A DNA stretch of 64,000 nt from Acanthornis magna (lineage: Eukaryota; Chordata; Aves; Passeriformes; Acanthizidae), in contig JAWUZG010000005.1 of NCBI GenBank assembly GCA_036785705.1, forward strand, positions 1,426,001-1,490,000. The letters run 5' to 3'. The position numbers were made by a program, and so were the translations under genes. The notes under the pieces are model-generated. The model ran no database searches and was not told the DNA's origin. It saw only the letters and a list, made by a program, of their open reading frames with translations. Of the stretch, positions 38,937 through 51,238 are shown piece by piece (within the stretch, counting starts at the first letter, position 1; every line of letters begins with the position of its first letter).

Positions 38937-41900
38937 CAAGCATAAAACTCCTTAAAATATACCACCTTTAAAGAGAAAATTTGGCAACCACTTCAAAATA
39001 ACAAACGGGGACATCGAGCCCATATATCTCCTCCCTTTGCAGAAATAAATTAAGAGTTGCCGTGATACTTAGGAGATCCATCAACAACAAAAAAATCACC
39101 AGTGGGGCTTTTGCATATGCGTGTATGTCTGCAGACCTACAGTGTTGACAGATTCTGCTATCTTCAAAAGATATTAAATGTTGTTTGAATTGTAGCTCAG
39201 TATTTAAAGTTGTCAAACCACCGCTAAATTCTGCAGAATATACTTTTGGAGTACCTGGAAAAAATAATGCTGTTTTGGGTATTCTCCACATCACCAAAAA
39301 ACGCACATTCAGGGCAAGTGCATACACATGACAGACACATCATGTACATGAAATCTTGTATTTTATAGTTGTGTCCGGTGATCCAGAACGACAACAAAAA
39401 GATTTAAACAAGCTTATGAGTTATAAAATTCTTTAAATCATGCATTTAGACTTCTTTGACACATGCTCTTGATCCATTTTTACACTATTTAAATTTTCTT
39501 TTCACCTACAAGAGCAAGAAAATTCCTTTCTCAAAGCAAGCAAAAAAATCTTTTATGTCATGATGGGACTGTAGAAATTGGGATTTTTAACAAAACACCA
39601 AATATGATGAGGTTCAGGCTCCAGAGGATCGATGAACATCTGAAGGAATCAGGGAAACCAAAGGTAAAAATAACAACAGGAATTGCACCGCTGATTTCAA
39701 CAGGACTCGGTTTTTATACTGCCTGCCCAAACTTAATTTCTTTTGTGTCAGTCGATTATGCCTTGGCATTTTGCCTTCCCTTCTGCGAGCCACAATTTGT
39801 AAATTAGTTTTCAAGGTTAAAAAAAAAGTGTAAGGAAATGAGATTTCCTATTGCCAACCAAACATCACAATGAAGTATTGCAGTAGCTTTCCCAAAAGCG
39901 CACACATTGGCCACTCTTCTGGTAAGACCTTAAAAATAAATTTTGACAGGTGATTCTTTAGCCTTTTACCGCCGCCCCAGCACAGCCAGGGACACGTGCT
40001 GACCCCCAAAGCCACAGCTCCAGCAGCAGCTCAACATCTGTATTTTCACAGGATGCTCCAGAGCAGGCACCCCAAAGATCATCTTCACCACGTGAAATAA
40101 GCCTGAGCACAAAGCCGGTGCAATAGGGACAAATTTAGGCAGAATTCAGGCAGTGATTCTCTTCTAAACACAAGGTTCTGTCTGTTCTACAGGATCATCA
40201 TCATCATCGCATGTCTCAGAAGAAATCTGGAGTCATATCTTGCTGTCTGTTTTGCAAACAGAGTTAATGAGAGTCACGTGGATAATGTTTTTCATTAGAT
40301 GGAGGATATGAGCCTCATTCAACTGCACTGAAATCAATGGTAAGCCTTCCATTCATCTTAATGAACCTGAATCAACTTCTGGAATGCCAGAATGCAAAAC
40401 CCTTTGCTCGTTCTGCCTCACAGAGAGGCAGAACTCCTGCTGTGTGCAGAGGAGTCCTAGGACAATATTAGCACACCAAAAATTAGTCAAATCAGGTCAG
40501 AAGAAAAGAATGCACAACCAATGAGGGCATTTTCATATGGAAATGTCTTGTATCAGTGGGACATAGCTGCATATTTCCCTTACTCTACTTTTTTCAGGAT
40601 TATCTTCAAACTAAATTAATAGCGTAAAATCCAAAAACCTCAGCAGGTACTGACAGAACTCATGTGCATGCATGGGATATGCGCAGAGACCTCCACGGCA
40701 GTGCAGCCTTCTGTTGTCACAGAAAGCCCTGTTCATTTTATCAATGGAAGGAAACTAAAATATGGCATTTAAAAGGAAAACCTAAAGAAACTGCCTCTTT
40801 TTCTAAGCAGAAGCACCTGATTAGTTTCAGGCATTCATTTACAAGAAGGAAAAACAAAGAAAACAACACTTTCCTCCACACAAGTTCTGCCAATGATATA
40901 TTTTCCCAGGTACACAGACTGGGATTCTGGCTACAAGGACTGCTGTATTCACTTGTTACCCTCACTTAAGGGCAGCAAGTGGCAGCATCCCCATAGATAA
41001 ATCTTTACCAGGTTTTTTTAGGGCTTTTCTTGTTTTTATAGTAAATAATGGCAAGGTGATGGGAGGAAGGGAGGGCTGCATCTGACCAAAAGCACGGCAG
41101 GAAAAGTGGCAAGGGTGGGCAGGGTTGTTATTATTTGGATCAGCGCTGTCTTTGGCTGGCTCCAATGCAAACACACTGCAGGACAGACCCTCCTCACAAG
41201 GACACAAATCACACGGACACTCATTTAATTGCTGCCAATTGGATATAGAATTGGAATGAAAATATTTTTTACTTAACTGTTGACTTTATAGCTACTTCAA
41301 CAGCAGCTCTACCACTCCCTGGCAAATAAAGCTTGGCACCAACTTCCAGCAGGGACCCCCTCCCTAGTCTTCCACATTGTTAGCAAAGGCTGTTTATATT
41401 ATTTTTACTCCTTCTTGTTTTCCTTGTAAACTGTGTGCATAATGCCAACCCCTCCCCAGCCCTTTGGAAGCTCTGCACGTCAAAAAGACAAAAACAGTAA
41501 TGAGGGGGACCTGTGGAAGTTTGTTCGGGAAGGCTCTTCTAGCTCTTTGCCCATCCCCTGAGCACTTGGGGGATGCAATTCATCTTGGTCTAGTGCTTTG
41601 TCAACTTTTCACAGTCCTAATTACCTCATTATATGCTTCACTACACCAGTCAAGCCTTTTTCCTTTCTACATCGCCTCTTGTGGTCCTGTTGCTTATCCT
41701 AAGGAACATTTTTTCCCACCCTTTTTTTTCCCCCTATGTGTGAAAAGCAGCGCAGGGAAATGAAGTGAACTTGCTCGGTGAACTTCCCGGCTCTTGCCCG
41801 GCTGCATGCCTGAAGGCACAGGATAATTAGGCACATGCCAGACAGATCACATCTGATGCTTTGCTCTCTCCAGCTGATTGCCTTTCATCAGCACCTTCAG

Positions 41901-44900
41901 TCATCCTCAGCTTGCTTTCTTTTGCAGGTCCCCGTGTGCCTGTCACTTCACAAAGAATTATTTTAGGAAGAAGTATCTGGAGATAGACAGGTTGGAAACA
42001 GATCTGAAAAAGTAGGAAACTGAATACAGAAAGAACTGCAGAGATGGTGACATCAGCCTCCCAATTCTGGGTTTCCATGGCTAAGAATAAGTTATACCTG
42101 CTATCATAAGTATGTAAAGGCTCTCTGGAAGGCAGAGCATTAAGCATGCACCAAAGAAACACCTGACTCATATTTGCTATTTACCCCATAAAAGGGAATT
42201 GTTTCCAGTGCAGAAGAACAGGGTTATATCAAACACTGTGTTCACATCTTCTCCATTCTGGATTGAAACACAGGGAAGACGAACCTGCACCTTACGGAAA
42301 TGGATGGCCACCAGCTCCAGCAGTGAGTCTTCCTGCTCCTTTCAATTCTCACTGCTAACCCAGAGACATGGTTTCTCTTTTTATTTTTCCCCACACTTTT
42401 CTATATCCCCTCCAAACATGGCATTGCCAGCAGGAGCACCAGGCTTTGGCTCTGCTCTGCCTCAAGCCTCCCCTCCTGTGACACAGACACTCCTGAGGCA
42501 TTCAGCACATCTCCAGCTGGGTTGCTCAGCTTTCAGTTTATAAAGCATATGCAAAAAGCCATCTTGGCAAGAAAAGAGAACTGCAACTCCTCTGTCAAAG
42601 GCAATTAAACTCCTAAGTGCAAGTCAACAACTTCTCCCTGAAAAAAGGAAAGGAAGGGATTGAAGTGAGAAAACTGAAGGCAGCATTTGATGGAGCACAC
42701 CGTTCAGGAGAGAAGAATAATCAGCTCACTGGCCCTGTACCACCAAGTTTATTACCTTGTCAACTGTGAACACAACCAGCTCCTCATTTCTGCTGACCAG
42801 GAAGCACCAAGCTGAGAACAAGGCAAACACAGGTCTCCACACTGCCAGTGGCACAGAAGAATGTCAAAATGTGTCCAAGGAGCTCCAAACAAAAAGCCGG
42901 GTACATAAATACACAAGGCTTGGGACACTGAGTCTATAAAGAATACTGGCTTCAATAAGCATTACTGAGTATCTTCACTGTGAGGAGATGCCCACGAACC
43001 AGTAACCTGCTCAGACGGTCTTCTAGTACAAATTCAACAACACCCTGAGCAGCTACCTTCAAAACAGGTCAGGTCTAATTCTAAGACTATTTTCATAAGG
43101 TCCCCCATTAACAGACCAAGGTCCTCTGAAAACTGTGGATTTTGGTACAGGTATGACCCACTAAAAGCTACAGCTTTTAAATCCTCCCTTCTCTTGCATC
43201 ATCTGACAGGAACAGGAGCCTGGGGCTGGCAGGAGGTGTAGTTCTAGATGGGCAGAGTTCTTGGTCTGAAGTTGTTTCATGTCCAGCCACTGCTGCTGAG
43301 CCATCCAGGGAGGCTGCCATGGGGGCAAACCTGGGAAGCTGGGGAAAGTAATGCTGAAAACCCAGCCCTAAATTTGGGTGCCAAAATCCCTCTGGATTTT
43401 CTGAAAGGCAGCTGACAGACTGGAAGGTACTTCAGGGTTGACAGAAGGAAGAGTTACCTTTTCTCCATTTTCCTCTCATTCTGTGCTTGTTTCCACCAAG
43501 CACCTCCAGCCTCCTATTCCCAGGATTTATCACTCCTCCACATCAACGGCACCTATTCTTTCTTTCTTCTGTTTACCCTTTCATCTGCTTTCTTTGGCAT
43601 TATTTTAGCCCTCCAAACAGCTGATTTCCTTCCTTTAGTAAGAAATGCCCTTCCTCTCGTATCTGCATGGTCCCAAGATATACAGCTGTGAAATTCTACA
43701 AGATTTGGGGGCAGAGGATTTGTTCTTGCTTTGTCTGGTTTATTTGGGTTTTGTCTTCAAGCACCTCTCTCCTGCTCTAGAAGCAGAATGTTGCTGTGGG
43801 GGACCAGTGTGATCAAATCTCTTTTATACTTCAAGCAAAAACAAATAAACAAAAAACAAAAAAGGGAAAGGCCAAGAAAAAATAGTTTTTAATCTTTGGA
43901 TTAACTTAACAGCATTGATCCTCTGCGATAGGAACCAAGTAACAGCCCAAAGCAGCCCTTAAAATAAGTTACAGCAAAACAAAGACAGCATTAATACAGA
44001 AAGGCAGAGGACCAGCAGGATGGGGAGAAATAATGCAAGCCAGCCATGCCCCAAGGGATGGCTGCTGCCAAGGAAGGAATTCAGACTTGGAATAAATTAC
44101 AAGATTTTGATCCCACCCACAGCCAGCACTTCCAAAGTATTCAACTCATCATTGGGACCAAAATTTCAAAAAGGGCTCACAGTTCCCATTTGGGCAAAGA
44201 AGAAAGGAAGAAAGGAAGTAGACAAATTTTACAAAGAATTGGACATGTGGCAGTGAGCTCCTCTAACATCTATTGAGAAGAAGCTGGTGTTAATTTATAT
44301 TTCTGCCATTACTCTGCATCTCGCCTGAGTTTGCTGCCTCAGCCTCATCTTTCAGGTATGGCCAATACCCACTCCGTTAACATTCCCTGTTAGCTCCTTG
44401 CCAGCTGCTCTGCTCCCAGCCTCACATCCTCACTCATTATTCTCCCAATTGCTGGCATTGCTCTCTCCTTCCTTCTCCGCTTCACGTGTGCTCCGACTCT
44501 GGAAGGGAGCCGAGGTGAGCTGCACACCCAGCTCTCCCCATTTCTTTCCTTTCTAATGGAACACAGCCTCTGGTGCTCAGGTAGCGAAACCCTTCCATTA
44601 TCTCCCTGACCTTTTTGCATACTTGGAGAGGTTATTTTGCAGCTTGTGCAAGTAACGCAGCAGAGTTCAGGGAGGTTTGTGCTCTCTTCCCCACACCCTC
44701 ACCTCTCCCATCCCATGGCCCCAGCTCATAATCAATGGATGTGACAGGTGTGACCCAGCCCACTCCTGTTGTACACCGGCACTGCAGGAGTGAGCAGGAG
44801 GATTATGATGCATAAAGGAATGACTGCATTGCACTGGGACAGACTGGGAATGACTTTCTGCTGGTCAGGACCTGGGGCACAGCAGCAGGAGAGGAGGAAC

Positions 44901-45173
44901 CACTGTACTGGGAATGAAGTGAGAACAGAAAGATACAGGGTTGCCTGCACTTAGTGCCAAGCTCTGCAAGTTCCCTTCCTGCGGAGCCTGAGGTGTGCTG
45001 GGCTCTGGCACAAACAGAGGAAAGCAAAGGATGCCCACCTTAGTGGGGTCTGCTGTGGATGGGAAAGAGAGTGCTTCTGGAAAGCCTGGCAAGGAGGCTG
45101 AAACCCCAAAGGTGAACTTTGATGGCCTCTCCTTTTGTCCTCCTCCTAATAATAGTATTTTCTTCTGTTCCAG
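38937..45173. other. Gene-free unique sequence
   Basis: No supported gene in about 6 kb. Minor features are a (CAT)n-like stretch of five units near 40195-40208 and an imperfect purine repeat of GAAAGGAA type at 44200-44219. Open frames are at most about 120 codons, overlap on both strands and carry no domain. Confidence 0.65.
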
Positions 45174-45298
45174 GCTTTGCTTTGTCATTTATGAGTTTGC
45201 CTGTTTGTTTCCAGAATAAGAGCTAAATTCTATGCTTGTTTGGAACTTTATATACAAATAAAATTAAAAATGCAACATTTGGGAAAAAAAAAAAAAAA
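45174..45298 (+). other. Poly(A)-tailed segment, possible retrocopy end or terminal exon
   Basis: A pyrimidine-rich tract ending in TTCTTCTGTTCCAG resembles a 3' splice acceptor with the next base at 45174. About 80 bases downstream lies a canonical AATAAA signal (45257-45262), followed 21 bases later by 15 genomic A residues (45284-45298). A signal followed at normal distance by an encoded A-run is what a processed retrocopy's 3' end looks like. A chance A-run next to a true terminal exon would look similar. No parent gene was recognised, and I found no clear target-site duplication. CR1 does not normally mobilise poly(A) transcripts, which makes a retrocopy less likely in a bird. Confidence 0.25.
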
Positions 45299-46944
45299 TC
45301 AAAAGAAGCTCCATATCTCAGTACTTCACTAGAACACTTCAAACAACAGATTTAAATTTCGTGCCAGAATGGAAATTCATCCACCTCAGAACATACCTTG
45401 ATGCTGTGAATACGTGCCAGAAACATCTTTGCCATTTCTATGGAAGTTTTTAGTTCTGCAATATTAAATATGGCTCTAATTAAAGATTTATCACAACCTG
45501 TCCCTTTGCATCTGGTGGCTGTGTACTGCAAAGCTGGAAGAGCACTGCAAAAATCAAGTAGCTGCTGTAATGCCAGCCATGCTTCCTTTGAATTCCAAAA
45601 TATCCTCAGACACCGAGCTTGCTATGTAACAAAATACAGAGCTATTTTTATTTCAAACTCCTAATGATCCATTAAATGTCTGTATGGAATGAGGAGGGAA
45701 AAGGTGGGAAAGGTATTGTGTTTTGCCGTTTATTTTCATAAACATCAATATGAGTTAGAGTGCAATTAAAAAAAAGTTTGCTAAACCATACATCAAATTT
45801 TAAATTACATTTTTGTGAATTTAAAAATGGTTATTCTAGTACAGCCGAGTGATTCAACGCACAAAACTTGTGACAGAGTAAAAAATGAATGTTTTCACTG
45901 ATCTTCTATGTTACTGAAGGCCAAGCAGAACACAAAACCAGACTCAAAGGTAACATGAACTTTCACAAAAGGACCAGAGAGAGCTCCAGTTGCTGATCAA
46001 TAAATAGCAGTCACTGCTTCAAGAGAACAGAGATGCTACTTCCTTGCACTACAGCTCTTTTGCACTGGGGTCTAACCTCGTGTCGAAATAAAAATAACAA
46101 CAAAACAGTTGCCTTTCAATCTGCAGCAATGGTTCCAAAGATCCTCCCTGCCCTGCAAGTGAACAAACACAAAATGACTCCTCTCACAAGCACATGGTTG
46201 CTAGGAAAACAGCTGTGAAAACCTAGAAGTCTGCAAACAAAATGTTAGCGCTATCAGGGCCATGAAAATGCTCAGAAAAGAGACCTGTTTCTTAGAAAAC
46301 CCAGAGGAGGAAAAGGCAGCTGTGAGCAGCTGTTTTGGATGCACAGGACACTTGTAGGGATTTCACATGGCACCAGAGGGATGGACTCACTGCCTCCGGG
46401 CTCCCAGCAAGTTCCCCACACTCCAAAAGCTTCACTTTGATGCTATGAAACTTCTATCAGATATTGAATAGCAGTTTTCTATTAGAAAATACCCACCTCT
46501 TGATCTTTACAGAGAGAGCTGATTAAGCTTCTCTCCCAAATTTAATTCAGCACTGCATGCTCATCAAATATGTCGTAACTGTATTTTGTTATAAATCAAT
46601 AGGGGCTGTAGGGCACATAATCAGATCAAAAATGGAGAACACAGCTCACACAGCAGAATCCTGACACAGCAAACCTTCCCATTACAGGGTAAGCTGTGCC
46701 ATGGGAAATGGGGACGATTTTCTAGCCAGGGAGGGGGACAAAGGTGGACAACAGCCATTTGTATTCAGGACAGCAGCAGAACACGGGGACCAACCACAAG
46801 CATTCTGGCAGTCCATACACACACTGCCTTTCCACATTATCCTAAGACTTAAATCAATAGCAACAGAAGGATTCAGCTGTCCCAGCAACATCTTTGTCAT
46901 TCTATTTTACAGCTATGCTATATCAACTATCACTAAAAAACATT
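45299..46944. other. Gene-free unique sequence
   Basis: No supported gene. The translations are unremarkable. Two G-run pairs lie at about 46702-46738, but the runs are separated by a loop of about 16 bases, which makes a stable quadruplex unlikely there. Confidence 0.6.
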
Positions 46945-46965
46945 CCCCCTCCCCTCCCCACCCCC
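46945..46965 (-). other. Strong G-quadruplex motif (minus strand)
   Basis: The forward strand carries C5-T-C4-T-C4-A-C5, so the minus strand reads G5-T-G4-A-G4-A-G5: four G-tracts of at least four residues separated by single-nucleotide loops. This arrangement is predicted to form a very stable parallel G-quadruplex, and the C-rich complement could form an i-motif. A run of 14 A residues follows at 46969-46982. No promoter or exon is recognised next to it. Confidence 0.9.
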
Positions 46966-46968
46966 TCC

Positions 46969-46982
46969 AAAAAAAAAAAAAA
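46969..46982 (+). repeat. Run of 14 A residues
   Basis: This homopolymer A-tract abuts the C-rich quadruplex-complement tract, giving a strongly strand-asymmetric junction of C-run then A-run. It has simple-repeat character. Confidence 0.9.
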
Positions 46983-47900
46983 TCAATCTCAGAATATATA
47001 CAGAAATTCCTAGAGTAGTTAAGGATCTTTGGGAAGCCCTACATGAGTGGCAAACCTGATCAGAGCTAGTGCTGATTCCCTAAGCCTCTGGTCAGTTTTC
47101 ATTCAAAGGACTAGTCATCCCATTATAAAAGATGAAAAATTCCAAGTGAGATTTGAGACTGATCAGAGAAAGCCCTGCACTAAATGAAAAGAAAGGACAA
47201 AAAATAGCACTTACTATTTTTGAGATTTGCACCTACCGCTTTCCACTTTATTTTGGTTTTCCCTGTGTTTAAACATGGCCTCCCACACTTATTTAACACC
47301 TGTTTAAACACTGTTTAATCACTTGATACTCACTGAAAGTCTTCTTGTTAAGAGGGATTTATGGCACTGACCTGATTAGGCAACAACCATTGGCATTGAT
47401 AATCATTAGGCTACAATGGCTCCCTGGGAGATGTCCCAGTAAAAGTGGCTGTCTCAATTAAGCACTGCAATTAAGTGGACCATATCTATAGGGTGATCTC
47501 ACAAGGAGAACAAGGCATTTCAAATGACTTTTTTTCCTTGTGTTAATACATTTTTAATGCAAAATTAGTACTTTTGATTAGAGAAGAGAATACTACTTAC
47601 AGGTTTCTCTAAAAATTCCTTTCTTTGTGGGGTAAGTGCAAACTCTTATGTTGATGCTGAAGACTTCCTGACCAATCCCCATAAATCTTGTGGAAGCACA
47701 GATCTGTGTCTGTGTCACCTGAGAGGCACAGGTTGCACTGGAGGCTTTTCCAACCAGAATGTCCCAAGAAAGGACCCCCTTTGCCTGCAGTGACAGATGC
47801 TGCTGATTTCCATTTTACTTGTTCAGGGAATTCAAAGAAAACAGGGAAATAAGGGTGGGAAATGCAGGAAGACAAGCAAGAGTCCTCCGGTCAAAACGCC
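46983..47900. other. Gene-free sequence with FOX-like palindromes
   Basis: No gene. The stretch 47260-47530 holds two perfect TGTTTAAACA palindromes (47266-47275 and 47301-47310), a third TGTTTA (47312-47317), and a CACTTGA string at 47320-47326 that matches the NKX2-type site. The texture suggests a regulatory element, but this rests on motif content only. Confidence 0.4.
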
Positions 47901-47952
47901 AGTCTGAACTGTCTGAACAGTCTGAGGCAGTCTCAGAACTGTCTCAGCAGTC
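47901..47952 (+). repeat. Degenerate short tandem repeat
   Basis: About five imperfect copies of a roughly ten-base unit resembling AGTCTGAACT (variants AGTCTGAGGC, AGTCTCAGAA, GTCTCAGC) stand in a row. Sequence between copies varies by substitutions and small length changes, consistent with an old, decaying slippage array. Confidence 0.75.
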
Positions 47953-48059
47953 CTCTTTTCTCCAGAGCTTCTTGGAGCAGCCAGGCAGCCTCCCTGGGCA
48001 GGCCTGGGTAACCAAGTGTTTCCAGTCCAGTGTGCAGAGGCTGTTCCCAAGCCCATTGA

Positions 48060-48110
48060 CTCACACAGCCCTTGTGTGACCTTGGTGAGCTGCCTGGGCA
48101 GCACAATGGG
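48060..48110 (+). mobile_element. Possible MIR core fragment
   Basis: A block with TTGTGTGACCTTGGTGAGCT resembles the conserved core of the MIR SINE, in which the sequence is close to 'ctgtgtgaccttgggcaagt'. The match is short (about 25 bases) and flanking sequence does not extend it, so chance similarity is quite possible. Confidence 0.3.
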
Positions 48111-50566
48111 CACATGCTCAAAATCCATTTCTGTTCTGGCTCACACCCAGTCCCCTGAGCAGCACAGACAGACATTAGCCCTTCAGCGGTATCCCAGTCC
48201 CCCTGGTGTTTAGGAAAGGTGTGCATTTATCCCATCATTCATGGGCTCAGCTTAGCACAGCATGGAGACCCTCAGGGGCACAGGGGCTAAGACAGAGTGT
48301 CAGCACATCTGAGCCCTGCAGTCTGGGTGCCAAACACCCCAGAACCTTTGCAGTGAGGAGAATGTGGATCCTTGCACAAAAGGCTGCCAATGCAATCCCC
48401 ATTTCAGGGGAAAGGGAGAGGATACATGGTGGGAGCCCATAACACTGATTTATTGCAGGGCCAGTATCTTTAGAATCAGTGGTAGCTGTGCTTGGAGCAC
48501 ATAAAATGCTGCCTCATTTCAAGAAGCCTGTAAAATAATCCTGCCTACAGGTCTCAAAGTCAAGGGACACATTCTGCCTCCTTACTCTGTGCCCTACTTT
48601 CTTTAAATGCAGTTGAGGTGGAAGCATCTCCTGCATGACAGCGGTGCAGTAAACAGAGAGCAGATCTTTGTGGTGGTTCTCTTTGACACCACAGTAGGGT
48701 TGGCCAGGTAAAATCGTCACAAGACAATTAATATGACTCATAAGTAGTCAGGCAGTTGTTATTCTTTATGTGAAAGATTTGGGGTCCACTTACAACCACA
48801 AAGCATCCTTGGCAAATACTTCTGAAGGAAATTTTAATCCCCTCCTATCTGCTGCATGTCCCCACCAGCAGAGCAGTTGTTCCCAGCAAAGCACCAGAGG
48901 CAACACTCTGAATCACTGGCACAAAAAAATTCACTTTTAAATTACAATTTACTCTTCTAAGTCATCAGCATTCTTGAAGATATTACCCTAAACTTACAGT
49001 GTAATTCCCAAACTGTAGGAAAGAGCAAAACAAAGTTTGTAGTAAGACAAAACTGCTTTTACACTTTTTAGAGATACTGCAGCAAATCATCAGCCCCTGG
49101 CATGAGGCTTCTGGGTAGCTGCAGTCTCTGATTCATTTCTGGCAAACTTCATTGAGCCAGTTGAGCTGATACCTCTTTTCCAGATGAGAACAATTAACAC
49201 AGCAAAATGCACCAGGCACACACTCCAGCACTGCTTCTACATGCAAAGCAGTGCTATGGAAACAGAGAAATGCCAGTGCGGCGGGAAGGGCAAGCGGCAG
49301 TCACCAGATGAGCAGTGACTCGAGGGCTGAGGCAAACAGCTGTCAGTAGGATTACTGACAGAGGTTGCATTTCACAGGGCAGCTCTCATTCATACTGCAG
49401 GATGGTATTTAAAAATCTGCACAGAAATGTGCTACTTCATCATTAGATACCATGTTATCGCTTGCATGGCTAGATGAAAAAAAAAGGCAGCGGCTTGACC
49501 TGGAGAAATAAAGGATTCAGCTTTAGCTTTATCTCTTCATTTCAGCCGCCATTTCTACTTATTTTCTACAGCCTGTAATTTTACACCTTTCTATGCAATC
49601 CATTTCGTTCCCATGCAAAAGAAAACAGGGTAGCCTGTGGATTGTCCTACTGCCCTTTCTAACTTCAATAACAACAGACAAACCACTTGTTCCCAAGCCC
49701 AAGCTGGGAAACGGAGCATACTCCGCAGCAAATCTGCAGCAGGACAGCCTCCCTCTCCAGCTCCACACAGATGCAAACATCTGCTCCTGTCTCCTGCAGG
49801 TTCCTGTGACATCCAACCAAAGCCTTTCAGGGAACGCCGCTCCTCCGCCATCCGGCATCGCATCTGATCACTCCCGGCATCACAAAGCAAGTGTTGGACA
49901 CTATCAGAATGGGAGAGAGGTAAACACAATAGAGAGGAAGCGAAGATAAAGAGGCAGCATATGCTGAAGAGGCAGCGAGGGCTCTGCCAGATGTTCTCCA
50001 GTGAAACAGGCTGTGCACGCGTCAGACCTAACTCTCCACGGATGTCTGCTCCGTTGGAGGCAACAGGGCACTGGGGAGAGGAGTGGAGTGAGGGACCACA
50101 CTCAAAGCACACCCCAGGGCCTGAAGGCAGAGGTGAAGGTGAATTTTAGCTCTCAGGCCAGACTGACCTGCAGCAGCCTTCACCCTCTCTGCCATCAGCA
50201 GGGCCCTGAGCCCGCGAGCTTTCCTGCAGGATGTTGGTCAGAGCCCGACTGTGCCACTGCACTACAGGGACATCACAAACTCCCTCGGAGCTCAGCAGGC
50301 TCCCACAGCAGCTGCATCAATCCAGCTTGTCTAGCCTTATTTATTTGATAATGTTTCATCATTTTCTAACCATTCAAATGCTAATGAACGCACGTGCCAA
50401 AAATACCAGAGAAATTAGCCGTGTAACACCAGCCATATAACACCTCTCAGAACTTTTTCACTGCTATTTTACCAGTGCTACTGCGAGGTGGTGACAATTG
50501 CTGAAGAACTCAGACTTTTATGTTTTGGGAAAATTTGTCTTCAAATTAGATGCCGCATATATAGAG
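48111..50566. other. Gene-free unique sequence
   Basis: No supported gene. The antisense frame of about 173 codons at 49591-50112 is faced by forward frames of up to 118 codons over the same bases and has no recognisable domain. The stretch 49380-49480 is a candidate conserved element by texture only. Confidence 0.6.
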
Positions 50567-50800
50567 AGAATCATAGAATGGTTTAGGCTGGAAGAGACCT
50601 TAAAAATGATCTGGTTGCAACCCCCTGCCAAGGGCAGGGACACTTTCCATTATCCCAGGTTGCTCAGAGCCCCATCCTGCCCGGCTTTGAACACCTCCAG
50701 GGATGGAGCATCCACAGCTTCTCTGGGCAACCTGTGCCAGGACCTCACCACACTCACAGTACACAATTTTTTTCCTAAAACATCTAATCTAAGCCAACTT
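50567..50800 (-). mobile_element. CR1 LINE, reverse orientation, best preserved copy
   Basis: Reading forward, AGAATCATAGAATGGTTTAG opens the element as the reverse complement of the CR1 octamer tail. It continues with GCTGGAAGAGACCTTAAAAA, TGATCTGGTTGCAACCCCCT, GCCAAGGGCAGGGACACTTT, GTTGCTCAGAGCCCCATCC, AACACCTCCAGGGATGGAGC, ATCCACAGCTTCTCTGGGCA and CCTGTGCCAGGACCTCACCA, and fades after a TTTTTTTCCTAAAACATCTA block. The order is complete for the CR1 3' untranslated end. It is 5'-truncated and non-coding. An open frame running across it is a by-product of the repeat. Confidence 0.96.
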
Positions 50801-51222
50801 AGTGCAGACGTTTGCTGCCTTCAAGTTCCAAAGGACACTTGTAATACTTTGGATCACCAAAACAGGAGCCAAAGGAAACCCAGACATCAGCTCTGTACGA
50901 GTACTGGGCTATCCAGAGGAAAGTAAATGCTGGGCTCCAGGACCCCTGACACACAAACCCCCAGAAATCCTGCATGTACAGCACCTGTCACAGAGGTTAC
51001 CTGGAGCAAGTGTTGAAAATTATCTACAAAAGAGAGCGTGGGAGGGGGAAAACCCCAGAGGACACCTGCAGTGGTTAGAAGAACTATGATACGAAAGAAA
51101 ATTAGGGTATTTTCATTATCTGGTCCTTAATAAATATTCGTTCATGTCAAAACTTCCCTTTCTGTGAATGAAGTGTGTCCCCCCTTTTTGCTTTTCTTGC
51201 AAATCATAGCAGTCCAGTAAGA
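50801..51222. other. Gene-free unique sequence
   Basis: Nothing recognisable beyond short chance open frames that run on from the adjoining CR1 copy. Confidence 0.6.
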
Positions 51223-51238
51223 AAAAAAAAAAAAAAAA
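51223..51238 (+). repeat. Run of 16 A residues
   Basis: Homopolymer A-tract following CAGTCCAGTAAG. No AATAAA lies at a suitable distance upstream, so it is a simple repeat and not a retrocopy tail. Confidence 0.92.

Noticed and set aside
46702..46738. Second G-quadruplex on the forward strand
   Set aside because: The two pairs of G-runs are separated by about 16 bases, so a stable four-tract structure is doubtful.
49591..50112. Antisense frame of about 173 codons with cysteine-rich translation
   Set aside because: Forward frames are open over the same stretch. Cysteines show no regular spacing, and no domain was recognised.
50498..50926. Forward frame of about 142 codons
   Set aside because: Its middle is the reverse-oriented CR1 fragment at 50567-50800, so the frame is a by-product of a transposon.
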